In this document: positions 10,839 through 13,668 of the stretch, piece after piece | How the letters are laid out: every line of letters starts with the position of its first letter | Position numbering within the stretch: position 1 is the first letter of the stretch | Origin: Baffinella frigidus | Taxonomy: Eukaryota > Cryptophyceae > Cryptomonadales > Baffinellaceae | DNA: 13,878 bases | Reading direction: 5' to 3' | Assembly: GCA_026770585.1 (NCBI GenBank) | Contig: MU646345.1 | Span: 813,705 to 827,582, forward strand | Position numbers and translations under genes: made by a program | The notes under the pieces: generated by a model | Seen by the model: only the letters and a program-made list of their open reading frames with translations | The model's database searches: none | Told to the model about the DNA's origin: nothing

Positions 10839-13668
10839 GGATTGGGGTTAAGGGTTTGGGCTTGAGGACAGCCCCGTGATCACCAGTAGCAGAAACGCCA
10901 CCCACACTCTGGTTTAGGGTTTGGAGTTGAGGGTTGAGGGTTAAGGGTTTGGGGTTGAGGATTTATGGTTGAAGGGGCGTGATAACAAGCAGCAGAAACG
11001 CCACCCACTGCCTGGTTGAGGGGTTAGGGGTCAGGATTTGGGGGTTGGGGTTGAGGGTTGAGGGTTGAGGGTTGAGGGGACGTGATAACAAGCAGCAGAA
11101 ACGCAACCTACACCCTTGGTTAGGGTTGAGGGTTACGGGTTGGGGGACCCTGATTTAGGGTTCAGGGTTATGGATTAAGGGTGGAGGGTTTGGGGTGTGG
11201 GGTTTGGGGTTTAGGGTTTGGGGTTTGGGGTTTGGGGTTGGGGTTTGGGGTTTAGGGTTTGGGGTTTGGGGTTTGGGGTTTGGGGTTTGGGGTTTAGGGT
11301 TTAGGGGTTGGGGGTTGGGGTTTAGGGTTTAGGGTTTAGGGTTTAGGGTTTGGGGGTTTGGGGGTGTACAGCATCGCGAGCCGCCACCCATCGACGCCCC
11401 AGTACACCTACCGTCGAGGGTTGAGGGTTGAGGGTTGAGGGTGTAGGGTTCAGGGTTGAGGGTTGAGGCTGTAGGGTGTAGGGTGTAGGGTGCACCCCGG
11501 CCGGTCCAGGGTGTAGGGTTCAGGGTTTCGGGTTCAGGGTGTACCCCCCCGGCCAGGATGGTGGCGAGTTTAGGGTGCAGGGTTAAGGGTGTAGGGTTCA
11601 GGGTGTAGGGTGTGGGGTTCAGGGTTTAAGGTTCAGGGTGCAGGCTCAAGGGTTCAGGGTGCAGAGTTCAGGATTTAGGTTCAAGGTGTAGGGTTCAGTG
11701 TGTGGGGTGTAGGGTGCAGGGTTTAGGATTTAGGGTGTAGGGTTCAGGGTGTAGGGTGTAGGGTGCATCCACGCGGCCAGCATGGTGGCGCGGGCCGCCC
11801 CGTGTAGGGTTCAGAGGCGAGGGTCTACGTGTTAATATCAGACTGGTCAAATGTCAAACTGGTCAAAATTTGGTCAAAACTCAAATTGGCATGTTTTAGG
11901 GTGTAGGGTTTGGGCCGGTTTGGGGTTTGGGCTGCACCCCGGCCGCGAGCATCGTGGCCCGTGAGGGTTTCTTCTTCTTCTTCATTAACCTCCTAAAGTC
12001 CCTGTAAACAGGTCCTAGGCCTACTGGACAGCGATCAACTTACTAACTACGCACCGTTTGCCCTCGACGGGGACCGGGCCCCCATACAGACATCCTAAGA
12101 CCGTGAGGGTTTATGTGTGATGTGCTCTGTGTTATGTGTCATATTTTAGGGTGTAGGGTTTGGGCCTCACCCCGGCCGCGAGCATGGTGGCTAGGGCCGC
12201 CCCGGCGATGGCCCCGAGGATGCCTGTGAAAGTCAGGTACCTGCTCGAAAACGACGAAAATTAATACGAAAATTGCAACGAAATTTAGTACGAAAATTAC
12301 TACACAGATTACTACGAAAATTACCACTCAAATCTCAAATTACTACGAACATTACTACACAAAGGCTTACTTCGAAAATTGCTAGTTACTACGAAAATTA
12401 CTACACAAAGCCTGCCCCGGCGATGGCCCCGAGGATCCCCATGAAAGTCAGGTACCTGCTCGAAACCGCCCAAAATTAATACGAAAATTACTACACAAAA
12501 CGAAAAAAAACTACGAAACTTACGACACAAATGCTGTGTACTATTACTAGTATGACCCACGAGTGAAGTAAATTTCGTTGCGCCAGGAACGGGTGTTTGG
12601 TGTTTGTGGAAATTGCTAGTTACTACGAAAATTACTACACAAAGACTGCCCCGGCGATCGCCCCGAGGATCCCCGTGAAAGTGAGGAACCTGCCCGAAAA
12701 CGAAAATTACTACACAAACGCTGTAGTATTACTAGTATGGCCCACGTGTGCAGTACTTTTCGTTGACGTGTGTAGCACTTTTTGTTGCTGGAGACTGTTG
12801 TTTGTATGCGTGGCTGCCCCGGCGATCGCCCCGAGGATCCCCGGGGCGCCGGGGCTTACGTATGTTTTAGGGTTAAGGGCTAAGTACACGGTCATGTCTT
12901 AGGGTGTAGGATTTGGGCTGCACCCCGGCCGCGAGCATGGTGGCTAGGGCTGCCCCGGTGACGGCCCGAGGATGCCTAGCGCTGCCTGATTTTTAATTCT
13001 GGCTCGTCCTAAAAAGTATTTGAGAGCAGAAATTCGGTATTAAGGGGCGAATAGAAAGCCTTTAGGACGAGCTAGAATGAAACTCAGGCAGAGCTAGGAT
13101 GCCTCTGGAGGTCGGGTACCTGCAAACCAGCTTTCAGGGGGTGGCGATCGAATCCATCCGGAAACAGCTTGTGGTGGGCTGGGTGCATACCCGAACGCGG
13201 TGTGCGGGATCGCGGCGACGCCGCTGCTGATGGCTCACAGGTCCCCTAGCTCTGCCTCACTCGGGCCTCCGCGCTGACTCCTCTCCTTCTATGGGACTCG
13301 CCTGGACGAGCGCAGGCTCGTAACCTTCTTCCGCGACCAGAAGCAGGGCCATCGCACTCTGCATGGCAATTTGAGGATAGTCTGGCAGTCAACCCGAGCG
13401 AGGCAGAGCTGTGTGGGATCGTGGCGACGACGCTGCTGATGGCCCACAGGTCCCCTAGCTCTGCCTCACTCGGGTTGACTGACACACCATTCTCAAGTTG
13501 ACATGTGGGAGTGCGGTACTTGAACGTTGGGGTTACGCCCGAACGCGGTGCCGCGCTGTCCCTTAAGTGGCCGAGGGGGTCGAAGTTGACGGTCAAGAGG
13601 TCCTAGGCAGGTCCTAGGGCCCTGCGGTAGGGCGTATGAGCCTACTGGCCACTTAAGGGGTATATACC
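2804..13668 (-). CDS. Split gene for an MFS (spinster-like) transporter, partial
   Basis: Ten exons listed separately join on the minus strand into 309 codons with GT-AG borders and matching phases at all nine junctions. The product reads as the C-terminal two thirds of a major facilitator superfamily secondary transporter in a cell membrane. The clearest family marks are the TM8-9 loop with G-D-W-A-D and R-G-R (the second-half counterpart of MFS motif A), the TM7 signature with G-G-L-P-W, and a D-G-W-R-L-A segment before TM6. Substrate cannot be told. The N-terminal third lies beyond the right edge and the last helix was not found. Introns range from 36 to about 2650 nt and are full of exon-edge copies, telomere-like arrays and MITEs. 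It could be a decayed gene, but ten in-frame exons without stops argue that it is intact or was until recently. The family call is from residue patterns, not a search. Confidence 0.75.
2938..3064 (+). repeat. Telomere-like array next to exon 10 acceptor
   Basis: TTTAGGG/TTCAGGG/TTTGGGG heptads start about six bases from the exon 10 acceptor. In the transcript this is CCCTAAACCCTGAACTAG running into the AG. Confidence 0.85.
3122..3274 (+). repeat. TGTAGGG/TGCAGGG array
   Basis: About 22 heptads almost entirely of the TGTAGGG and TGCAGGG variants, unlike the TTTAGGG array 60 bp away. It ends within a few bases of the decayed exon 9 copy. Confidence 0.9.
3279..3342 (-). pseudogene. Dead copy of exon 9
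   Basis: It reads CNLPATHRTSGVGIERFFAS and then I, followed by GTATCC. It matches exon 9 except for an internal deletion of about 18 bases, and it has lost the acceptor. Confidence 0.7.
3355..3542 (-). repeat. 21-bp minisatellite containing the exon 9 donor
   Basis: About nine imperfect 21-bp units (on the gene strand GTGAGTGTGTTAGACACACAT-like). The GTGAGT of the exon 9 donor is one edge of the array, and two far units (3355-3396) repeat GTGAGTGTG. Units are multiples of three, so one frame reads VLDTxxS heptads. Confidence 0.85.
3543..3628 (-). CDS. MFS gene exon 9
   Basis: This 86-nt exon has acceptor CCCGGCAG and a strong donor, GTGAGT. After two bases completing a codon it encodes CNLPIIMNCLPETHRTSG then VGMERFFASI. 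The N-x-P-I...P-E-x-x-R...R-F-F pattern matches the TM10-11 loop of spinster-like transporters (commonly N-N-P-I-x-A-E-I-V-P-E-x-x-R...D-R-S-F-E). The donor is part of the first unit of a 21-bp minisatellite. A decayed copy of the exon stands downstream at 3279-3342. Confidence 0.75.
3643..3792. other. Intron sequence with a small hairpin
   Basis: Upstream side of exon 9. GTCTCAACG-TG-CGTTGAGAC (3709-3728) forms a perfect 9-bp stem. Nothing else recognised. Confidence 0.5.
3793..3947. mobile_element. Family G foldback MITE
   Basis: Outer ends GAACGCTAC and GTAGCGTTC. Inner arms (3817-3852 and 3865-3899) share GTACCAGGATAAG and AACCTC..GCCTGG in inverted order with a few mismatches. About 155 bp, non-coding. 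Confidence 0.75.
4028..4145. repeat. Imperfect ATAAGGTGTTAGCAAAT tandem repeat
   Basis: Five or six units of 19-30 bp. Region 4146-4300 beside it is purine-rich on the + strand (GAAGGGGAAGGAGGGGGG) and holds no recognised feature. Confidence 0.75.
4304..4530 (-). pseudogene. Copy of exon 8 3' end with donor, split by a MITE
   Basis: 4323-4304 reads IGGTGAG-like sequence and then GTGCGT. The matching upstream part (TCGACACAA on the + strand) resumes at 4501, after a roughly 175-bp element flanked by AATC. Confidence 0.55.
4324..4498. mobile_element. Family M foldback MITE
   Basis: Arms around 4333-4394 and 4444-4485 are inverted, best at ATTTTGGTG...TAAGGCT (18 of 21 matched). It is flanked by AATC on both sides and interrupts the exon 8 end copy at 4304. 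Confidence 0.65.
4553..4653. mobile_element. Family D MITE, copy 1
   Basis: About 101 bp, roughly 75-80 percent identical to 5664-5763, with ACACAATTTTAAAAACT at the left and an internal ACCGGAAT..CCGGT foldback. Confidence 0.7.
4687..4785 (-). pseudogene. Copy of exon 8 3' half with donor, frameshifted
   Basis: It matches exon 8 from CHGQSLWVAGV through SIGGTSAG and the GTGCGT donor, but lacks five bases after the second Val-Tyr region, which shifts the frame. Confidence 0.7.
4800..4850 (-). repeat. Short telomere-like tract in the opposite orientation
   Basis: ACCCCCAAACCCCAACCCCC on the + strand, the only C-rich telomere-like tract on that strand. The rest of 4906-5060 has nothing recognisable beyond a G run before exon 8. 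Confidence 0.7.
4883..4905 (-). pseudogene. Short copy of exon 8 3' end with donor
   Basis: The minus strand has GTGTCGATTGGGGGG followed by GTGCGT, matching the last codons of exon 8 and its donor. Confidence 0.5.
5075..5225 (-). CDS. MFS gene exon 8
   Basis: This 151-nt exon has acceptor CCCCGGCAG and donor GTGCGT. It encodes 50 residues plus one base: ISILLGTGAFIFVLEVLP, then SLWVAGVAYGVSLFVAGIVS and IGGTGA. These make TM9, a short loop and TM10. The donor was chosen because the same GTGCGT follows the exon end in three downstream copies and because phase 1 joins correctly to exon 9 (giving GTGAACNLP). The exon sits inside a longer open frame whose other parts are intron. Confidence 0.75.
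5226..5332. other. Intron before exon 8 with CAGCGCCAGCCC repeats
   Basis: Two similar blocks (GGGGAGGGGTC...CAG.TTTAGCGCCAGCCC and GGGGAGAGGTCAGCGCCAGCCC) lie next to the exon 8 acceptor. No coding signal. Confidence 0.45.
5333..5570. mobile_element. Nested foldback: outer ends with family E core
   Basis: Outer inverted ends TTTAGCCCTGG and CCAGGGCTAAA. Inside, arms 5424-5459 and 5489-5526 hold AATAAAAATG.GCAACGAAATTT in inverted order, the family E motif also at 6982, 12480 and 12700. Confidence 0.7.
5600..5660 (-). pseudogene. Copy of exon 7 3' end with donor
   Basis: It reads IGGWADSVDRAQGRIACAQ and then GTCTGT. It is still in frame and 85-90 percent identical by eye to exon 7. A MITE (5664-5763) sits between it and the exon. 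Confidence 0.7.
5664..5763. mobile_element. Family D MITE, copy 2
   Basis: Shares GCACAATTTTAAAAACT and CCTGAATCCT with copy 1. Contains the hairpin GCTGAG.CCGGA..TCCGG.CTCAGC. It separates exon 7 from its downstream edge copy. Confidence 0.7.
5800..5913 (-). CDS. MFS gene exon 7
   Basis: This 114-nt exon has acceptor GAGCAG and donor CAG|GTCCGT. It encodes 38 residues in phase 0: VLILACGSGFALGAFLGGMI, then GDWADSVDRARGRIACAQ. This is TM8 plus the TM8-9 loop with the MFS motif-A-like G...G-D-W-A-D...R-G-R, the best single piece of evidence for the family. An in-frame copy of its 3' end stands downstream at 5600-5660. A 33-34-bp tandem repeat stands upstream. Confidence 0.8.
5931..6030. repeat. 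Three-unit 33-34-bp tandem repeat
   Basis: Units begin TGTCAACTTTCACGCCCG and contain GTCAACTTCCA. It lies just upstream of the exon 7 acceptor on the gene strand. Confidence 0.85.
6051..6187. mobile_element. Family C MITE
   Basis: About 137 bp with ends GCACGGTGGACTACG and CCGCCGTGTGG. The interior is roughly 80 percent identical to the copy at 7241-7379. Confidence 0.75.
6221..6397. mobile_element. Family I foldback with perfect 32-bp arms
   Basis: Arms 6222-6253 and 6365-6396 are perfect inverted copies (CGCCTTCGCGAAGCAATAAT and on), extended by one more pair. A second inverted stretch (GTACAAATTTTGTA, GGACACGACC) follows inside. No clear target duplication. Region 6398-6600 has no recognised feature. 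Confidence 0.85.
6627..6650 (-). pseudogene. Second copy of exon 6 3' end with donor
   Basis: It reads FSNPVTS and then GTGCGC. The flanking AAGCGGGTTTCTCGGGGGG block is shared with the copy at 6902, so the two arose by duplication of a larger unit. Confidence 0.6.
6680..6871. mobile_element. Family J MITE inside a telomere-like tract
   Basis: Perfect 23-bp terminal inverted repeats starting TACAGTGGACCTACCC (6680-6702, 6849-6871). GGGTG on both sides is a possible target duplication but lies in repeat. Inside, CACATAC.TACCCTCCACAC occurs twice as a direct repeat. Confidence 0.85.
6902..6925 (-). pseudogene. Copy of exon 6 3' end with donor
   Basis: It reads FSNAVTS and then GTGCGC on the minus strand, a stronger donor than that of exon 6. 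Confidence 0.6.
6953..7082. mobile_element. Family E foldback MITE, longest arms
   Basis: 130 bp with arms of about 45 bp: TCCACA.AAGT.TTAATTAATTGCTTTTGG and then CAACGAAATTTACT, repeated inverted at the right with few mismatches. The centre TACTATTAC..TATG is shared with the copies at 5460, 12540 and 12725. Confidence 0.85.
7089..7112 (+). repeat. Short TTTAGGG/TGTAGGG tract at exon 6 donor side
   Basis: Three to four heptads between the family E element and exon 6. Related short tracts flank family J at 6670-6679 and 6872-6883. Confidence 0.7.
7130..7216 (-). CDS. MFS gene exon 6
   Basis: This 87-nt exon has acceptor GTGCAG. It encodes 29 residues, AIGGLPWMAFTAWVTFYLEA then LGFSNAVTA, which complete TM7. 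G-G-L-P-W and L-G-F-S-N are family hallmarks (related proteins have G-x-x-P-W-N-A-L and L-G-F-S-D). The donor after the last Ala is GTCCCC, a weak match. Two downstream copies of the exon end carry GTGCGC at the same place. Upstream copies of the 5' part lie at 7634-7656 and 8000-8023. Confidence 0.75.
7241..7379. mobile_element. Family C MITE, best copy
   Basis: 139 bp with 17-bp terminal inverted repeats CCACACGGTGGACTACG and CGTAGACCACCGTGTGG (one mismatch). It lies just upstream of exon 6 on the gene strand. No clear target duplication. Confidence 0.8.
7432..7656 (-). pseudogene. Copy of exon 6, split by a foldback insertion
   Basis: 7656-7634 and 7479-7432 together read AIGGLPWMAFTAWVTFYLEA, with a GAGTGCAG acceptor and no 3' end. 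A 154-bp foldback sits at the W codon between two copies of ATCCACG. Exon 6 supplies the empty site (GCCATCCACGGCAG). Confidence 0.75.
7480..7633. mobile_element. Family H foldback inserted in an exon 6 copy
   Basis: With the flanks, 7473-7504 and 7604-7635 are perfect 32-bp inverted copies (core CCACGATGACCTGTGTACCA). ATCCACG is present on both sides (7473-7479, 7634-7640) and once in the empty site at exon 6. Confidence 0.85.
7683..7822. repeat. 22-bp tandem array
   Basis: Six to seven units of GGGGCATATATTGTGAGCAGAA with exact 22-bp spacing (starts at 7683, 7705, 7727, 7749, 7771, 7793, 7815). It seems to have grown from TTGTGAGCATAATAGGGGCATA, the intron edge next to the exon 6 copy. Region 7823-7921 is unassigned. 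Confidence 0.9.
7922..7982 (+). repeat. TTTAGGG array
   Basis: About eight heptads, nearly all perfect TTTAGGG, in the same orientation as the other arrays. Confidence 0.9.
8000..8023 (-). pseudogene. Copy of exon 6 5' end
   Basis: The minus strand reads AAGGLPW after ACACAG, then diverges. It is embedded between two telomere-like arrays. Confidence 0.5.
8027..8254 (+). repeat. TTTGGGG-dominated array
   Basis: About 30 heptads of TTTGGGG with TGCAGGG and TTGAGGT variants. It creates long GLGFGVWG-type open frames that are not genes. Region 8255-8379 beyond it is unassigned. Confidence 0.9.
8380..8447. mobile_element. Family B repeat, second copy
   Basis: About 68 bp match the reverse complement of 1286-1352, including CCGTAGGGACATAGG and flanking GACCTG. 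A direct repeat, TCGTGGATGTG, stands on both sides (8308 and 8486 region). Confidence 0.6.
8587..8628. repeat. Perfect 16-bp hairpin, likely a foldback core
   Basis: TTGGTCACGTAGCTCG and CGAGCTACGTGACCAA around a 10-base loop, with GGGCA/TGCCC outside. A second inverted pair (TGTGTGAAAAT..ATTCTTTT, 8638-8712) follows. Confidence 0.75.
8713..9029 (+). other. Unassigned stretch with a possible coding remnant
   Basis: The + strand reads TCQNCGSNQRKHAFSAEHV near 8750, and a neighbouring frame reads VGVKKEPKGPRGSSDQVDRV near 8820. Both are broken by stops. They might be debris of a transposon gene. No family recognised. Confidence 0.25.
9018..9245 (-). pseudogene. Copy of exon 5 3' end split by a MITE
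   Basis: 9245-9203 reads VLLSVPTLQTLL-like sequence and 9029-9018 supplies the last codons and a GTTCGAACACACCGAAAC donor side. A 173-bp element with 10-bp terminal inverted repeats lies between (9030-9202). Confidence 0.6.
9030..9202. mobile_element. Family N MITE inserted in an exon 5 copy
   Basis: Ten-bp terminal inverted repeats CCACGCAAGA and TCTTGCGTGG. An AAAATAGCC..GGCTATTTT stem lies inside. The flanking exon sequence overlaps by only AG, a possible 2-bp target duplication. Confidence 0.65.
9247..9296. repeat. AATGGCTCCACCA hairpin and direct repeat
   Basis: AATGGCTCCACCA (9247-9259) and its inverted copy (9264-9276) form a perfect 13-bp stem, followed by a further TGATGGTGGAGCCATTT. 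Confidence 0.8.
9297..9355 (-). pseudogene. Copy of exon 5 middle, donor end lost
   Basis: The minus strand reads VGYERSKVVLSGPMQMAP. It matches exon 5 up to S-x-P, then runs into the ATGGCTCCACCA repeat, so the donor is gone. Confidence 0.55.
9398..9445 (-). pseudogene. Copy of exon 5 3' end with donor
   Basis: It reads KLLSVPTLQILLVPE and then GTCTGG on the minus strand. Intron-side homology (CCCTATGC..) is weaker. Confidence 0.6.
9529..9556 (-). pseudogene. Copy of exon 5 3' end with donor
   Basis: It reads LLQILLAPQ and then GTCCAAACACCCCGAAAC on the minus strand. Only the last nine codons are kept. Confidence 0.6.
9643..9712 (-). pseudogene. Copy of exon 5 3' end with donor (longest)
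   Basis: The minus strand reads KEGYERSKVVLSVPTLQILL and then VPQ, followed by GTCTGAACAGCCCGAAAC. It is nearly identical to the exon and in frame. The first intron bases are shared too. Confidence 0.7.
9713..9864 (+). repeat. CGATAGGGTTTCGGG-type degenerate repeats
   Basis: G-rich, loosely telomere-like units (TCGATAGGGTTTCGGGC) between exon 5 and its nearest copy. Similar units stand beside the copies at 9529 and 9643. Confidence 0.6.
9865..9993 (-). CDS. MFS gene exon 5
   Basis: This 129-nt exon has acceptor CTCTCAG and donor CAG|GTCCGA. Its 43 codons include VEKIQELEQTPWYSRAG, a basic loop, then KVVLSVPTLQILLVPQ. The V-P-T-x-Q-I-L-x-x-Q end is the start of TM7 in spinster-like MFS proteins and leads directly into exon 6. 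At least five partial copies of its 3' end stand downstream between 9018 and 9712, and one copy of its 5' end stands upstream. Confidence 0.75.
10030..10068 (-). CDS. MFS gene exon 4
   Basis: This 39-nt exon has acceptor TACCAG and donor TCG|GTCACC. It encodes KRRSKELPTQPFS in phase 0 at both ends, a basic, hydrophilic piece suited to the central loop between the two six-helix halves. It is separated from exon 5 by a 36-nt intron with a pyrimidine-rich end. A decayed duplicate of exon 4, that intron and the start of exon 5 lies just upstream (10116-10375). Confidence 0.6.
10116..10375 (-). pseudogene. Decayed duplicate of exon 4, its intron and exon 5 start
   Basis: 10375-10337 matches exon 4 over the same 39 nt but has an in-frame TAA and the donor GT changed to GA. 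10163-10116 matches the start of exon 5 (VEKIQELGQTLWYFRAG) with its CTCTCAG acceptor. Between them the intron is 173 nt instead of 36. Both ends match the short intron, with about 137 nt of CCCTAAA/CCCTCC-type sequence between. Confidence 0.7.
10190..10318 (+). repeat. Telomere-like array inside a duplicated intron
   Basis: GGAGGGTGGAGGG and TTTAGGG units lie exactly between sequences matching the two ends of the 36-nt intron of exons 4-5. Confidence 0.85.
10445..10468 (-). pseudogene. Second copy of exon 3 3' end with donor
   Basis: It reads TIDSRK and then GTGTAC on the minus strand, about 120 bp further downstream than the first copy. Confidence 0.55.
10519..10542. repeat. Poly-G run of 24
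   Basis: Uninterrupted G tract in the intron after exon 3, absent as such from the tandem copy at 10620-10635 (GCGCGGTGGGGGGCAG). Length may be inaccurate in assembly. Confidence 0.85.
10563..10594 (-). pseudogene. Copy of exon 3 3' end with donor
   Basis: It reads DLDKIDSRK and then GTACAG, and also shares the following intron bases with exon 3 (a GAGCGAGG..GCCCT..GGGCC block). The repeated unit therefore spans the exon-intron border. Confidence 0.65.
10703..10787 (-). CDS. MFS gene exon 3
   Basis: This 85-nt exon has acceptor AACCAG and donor AAG|GTACTG. One base completes the Leu codon from exon 2, then 28 codons give VWVAFLLLVITGLWIFAIDD and LDKIDSRK. This is a strong membrane helix (TM6) followed by a charged tail that starts the central cytoplasmic loop. 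It has three decayed copies of its 5' end upstream and two copies of its 3' end downstream, making it one of the clearest cases of edge duplication here. Confidence 0.75.
10796..10868 (+). repeat. TTGAGGG array next to exon 3 acceptor
   Basis: Mostly TTGAGGG heptads starting about nine bases from the exon 3 AG. Similar short arrays lie at 10912-10975, 11016-11078 and 11120-11140 between the exon 3 copies. Confidence 0.85.
10869..10908 (-). pseudogene. Copy of exon 3 5' end (nearest)
   Basis: It reads VWVAFLLLVI after the acceptor CTAAACCAG, in which telomere-like CCCTAAACC runs straight into the AG. It is 120 bp upstream of exon 3. Confidence 0.65.
10978..11011 (-). pseudogene. Second copy of exon 3 5' end
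   Basis: The minus strand reads WVAFLLLVIT after CTCAACCAG, with small changes at the first bases. It is flanked on both sides by TTGAGGG-type array. Confidence 0.6.
11082..11114 (-). pseudogene. Third copy of exon 3 5' end, with stop
   Basis: The minus strand reads V-stop-VAFLLLVI after TAACCAAG: the Trp codon is TAG, so this copy could not code. It is the most decayed of the three. Confidence 0.6.
11155..11366 (+). repeat. TTTGGGG/TTTAGGG array at exon 2 donor
   Basis: About 28 heptads, mainly TTTGGGG, ending three bases from the exon 2 donor. Confidence 0.9.
11370..11407 (-). CDS. MFS gene exon 2
   Basis: This 38-nt micro-exon has acceptor CGGTAG and donor GTACAC. It encodes VYWGVDGWRLAM plus two bases of a Leu codon that exon 3 completes. 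The D-G-W-R-x-A stretch at the start of TM6 is characteristic of this transporter group. Telomere-like sequence starts within about six bases of the donor and reaches nearly to the acceptor on the other side, so the exon is an island in a long degenerate array. No decayed copy of it was seen. Confidence 0.65.
11415..11765 (+). repeat. TTGAGGG/TGTAGGG/TTCAGGG array
   Basis: Mixed heptads interrupted by exon 1 end remnants. It starts about six bases upstream of the exon 2 acceptor. Region 11809-11890 beyond holds a CAAACTGGTCAAA-type short repeat. Confidence 0.85.
11545..11568 (-). pseudogene. Third copy of exon 1 3' end
   Basis: It reads LATILAGG and then GTACAC on the minus strand. A still shorter remnant (about 11 bases, GCCGG followed by GGTGCAC) lies at 11495-11506. 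Confidence 0.45.
11773..11806 (-). pseudogene. Second copy of exon 1 3' end
   Basis: It reads GAARATMLAA on the minus strand. The donor position is altered (GTGGAT, shifted). It is embedded in TGTAGGG/TTCAGGG-type array. Confidence 0.5.
11938..11962 (-). pseudogene. Copy of exon 1 3' end with donor
   Basis: It reads RATMLAAG and then GTGCAG, lies downstream of exon 1, and is followed by telomere-like sequence as at exon 1 itself. Confidence 0.6.
11963..12145. other. Unassigned intron stretch
   Basis: Contains a (TTC)n tract at 11970-11981 and CAGGTCCTAGGCCTACTGG, loosely like family A. GTGTAGGG-type heptads resume at 12146-12163 next to the exon 1 donor. Confidence 0.4.
12171..12240 (-). 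CDS. MFS gene exon 1
   Basis: This 70-nt exon has acceptor CGAGCAG and donor GTGAGG. It completes a split codon and then encodes 23 residues, YLTFTGILGAIAGAALATML then AAG, a small-residue-rich membrane helix. This fits TM5 of an MFS protein, where a T-G-x-L-G-A motif commonly follows the R-x-A-F-G loop. It ends in phase 0 and joins exon 2 to give AAG-VYWGVDGW. It was preferred over the related copies at 12413-12455, 12648-12689 and 12924-13119 because it alone is full length, in frame and has both splice sites. Confidence 0.7.
12243..12410. repeat. Tandem ACGAAAATTACTAC repeats (family E ends)
   Basis: Irregular repeats of ACGAAAATTACTACACAAA and shorter forms, which match the terminal repeats of family E. 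They lie between exon 1 and its nearest upstream copy. Confidence 0.7.
12413..12455 (-). pseudogene. Copy of exon 1 5' end
   Basis: It reads YLTFMGILGAIAGA with the same CGAGCAG acceptor as exon 1 and then diverges. It lies upstream of the chosen exon 1, between blocks of the ACGAAAATTACTAC repeat. Confidence 0.65.
12478..12578. mobile_element. Family E MITE copy
   Basis: ACGAAAATTACTACACAAA at left, ACTATTACTAGTATG in the centre and AAATTTCGTTGC at right. Homologous to 5443-5509. Confidence 0.7.
12648..12689 (-). pseudogene. Second copy of exon 1 5' end
   Basis: It reads FLTFTGILGAIAGA after a CGGGCAG acceptor. It is shorter than exon 1 and lacks its 3' half. Confidence 0.6.
12700..12787. 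mobile_element. Family E MITE copy with duplicated right end
   Basis: ACGAAAATTACTACACAAAC...TAGTATTACTAGTATGG...CAGTACTTTTCGTTG. The right end is repeated once (CGTGTG.AG.ACTTTT.GTTG at 12745 and 12767). Confidence 0.7.
12811..12846 (-). pseudogene. Internal fragment of exon 1
   Basis: The minus strand reads GILGAIAGAA with no acceptor or donor. The nucleotide match covers the middle of exon 1 only. Confidence 0.5.
12862..12915 (+). repeat. Short telomere-like tract
   Basis: TTTAGGG, TTAAGGG and GTGTAGG units beside the donor of the dead exon 1 copy, as seen beside the exon 1 donor. Confidence 0.65.
12924..13119 (-). pseudogene. Full-length dead copy of exon 1, split by a MITE
   Basis: Segments 13119-13104 and 12976-12924 together match exon 1 from acceptor (TTTGCAG) to donor (GTGCAG) but total 69 instead of 70 nt, a one-base frameshift. 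A 120-bp foldback element (12977-13096) flanked by a 7-bp duplication GGATGCC interrupts it. Confidence 0.65.
12977..13096. mobile_element. Foldback MITE inserted in the dead exon 1 copy
   Basis: 120 bp. Arms of about 38 bp with few mismatches (TAGC.CTGCCTGA, then TTCT.GCTCGTCCTAAA) and a 7-bp direct duplication GGATGCC at 12970-12976 and 13097-13103. Confidence 0.85.
13183..13246 (-). pseudogene. Second decayed copy of exon 0 end
   Basis: The minus strand reads AISSGVAAIPHTAFG, followed by GTATGC. The T-A-F-G plus donor match exon 0. The upstream part instead matches the direct repeat at 13411-13456 (DLWAISSVVATIP), which could be a piece of the preceding exon or just repeat. Confidence 0.35.
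13201..13475. repeat. 65-bp direct repeat pair with family L ends
   Basis: 13201-13264 and 13411-13475 are near-identical (GATCG.GGCGACG, CGCTGCTGATGG, CACAGGTCCCCTAGCTCTG). The second is bracketed by inverted arms (13362-13410 and 13457-13505) holding GTCAACCCGAG.GAGGCAGAGC. Confidence 0.75.
13524..13559 (-). pseudogene. Decayed copy of exon 0 end
   Basis: The minus strand reads GQRGTAFG and then GCGTAA where exon 0 has its GTATAT donor. The copy is cut off on its 5' side by a 100-bp foldback element ending at 13560. The shared tract continues into the intron side as GAACGC.GTGCCGCGC-type sequence. Confidence 0.45.
13560..13659. mobile_element. 100-bp element with 13-bp inverted ends
   Basis: CCCTTAAGTGGCC at 13560-13572 and GGCCACTTAAGGG at 13647-13659 are perfect inverted copies. 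It lies between exon 0 and its first copy. Confidence 0.7.

Noticed and set aside
12321-12560. Minus-strand frame with FCVVIFVLI repeats
   Set aside because: Translation of ACGAAAATTACTAC repeats with an exon 1 copy read in the wrong frame.
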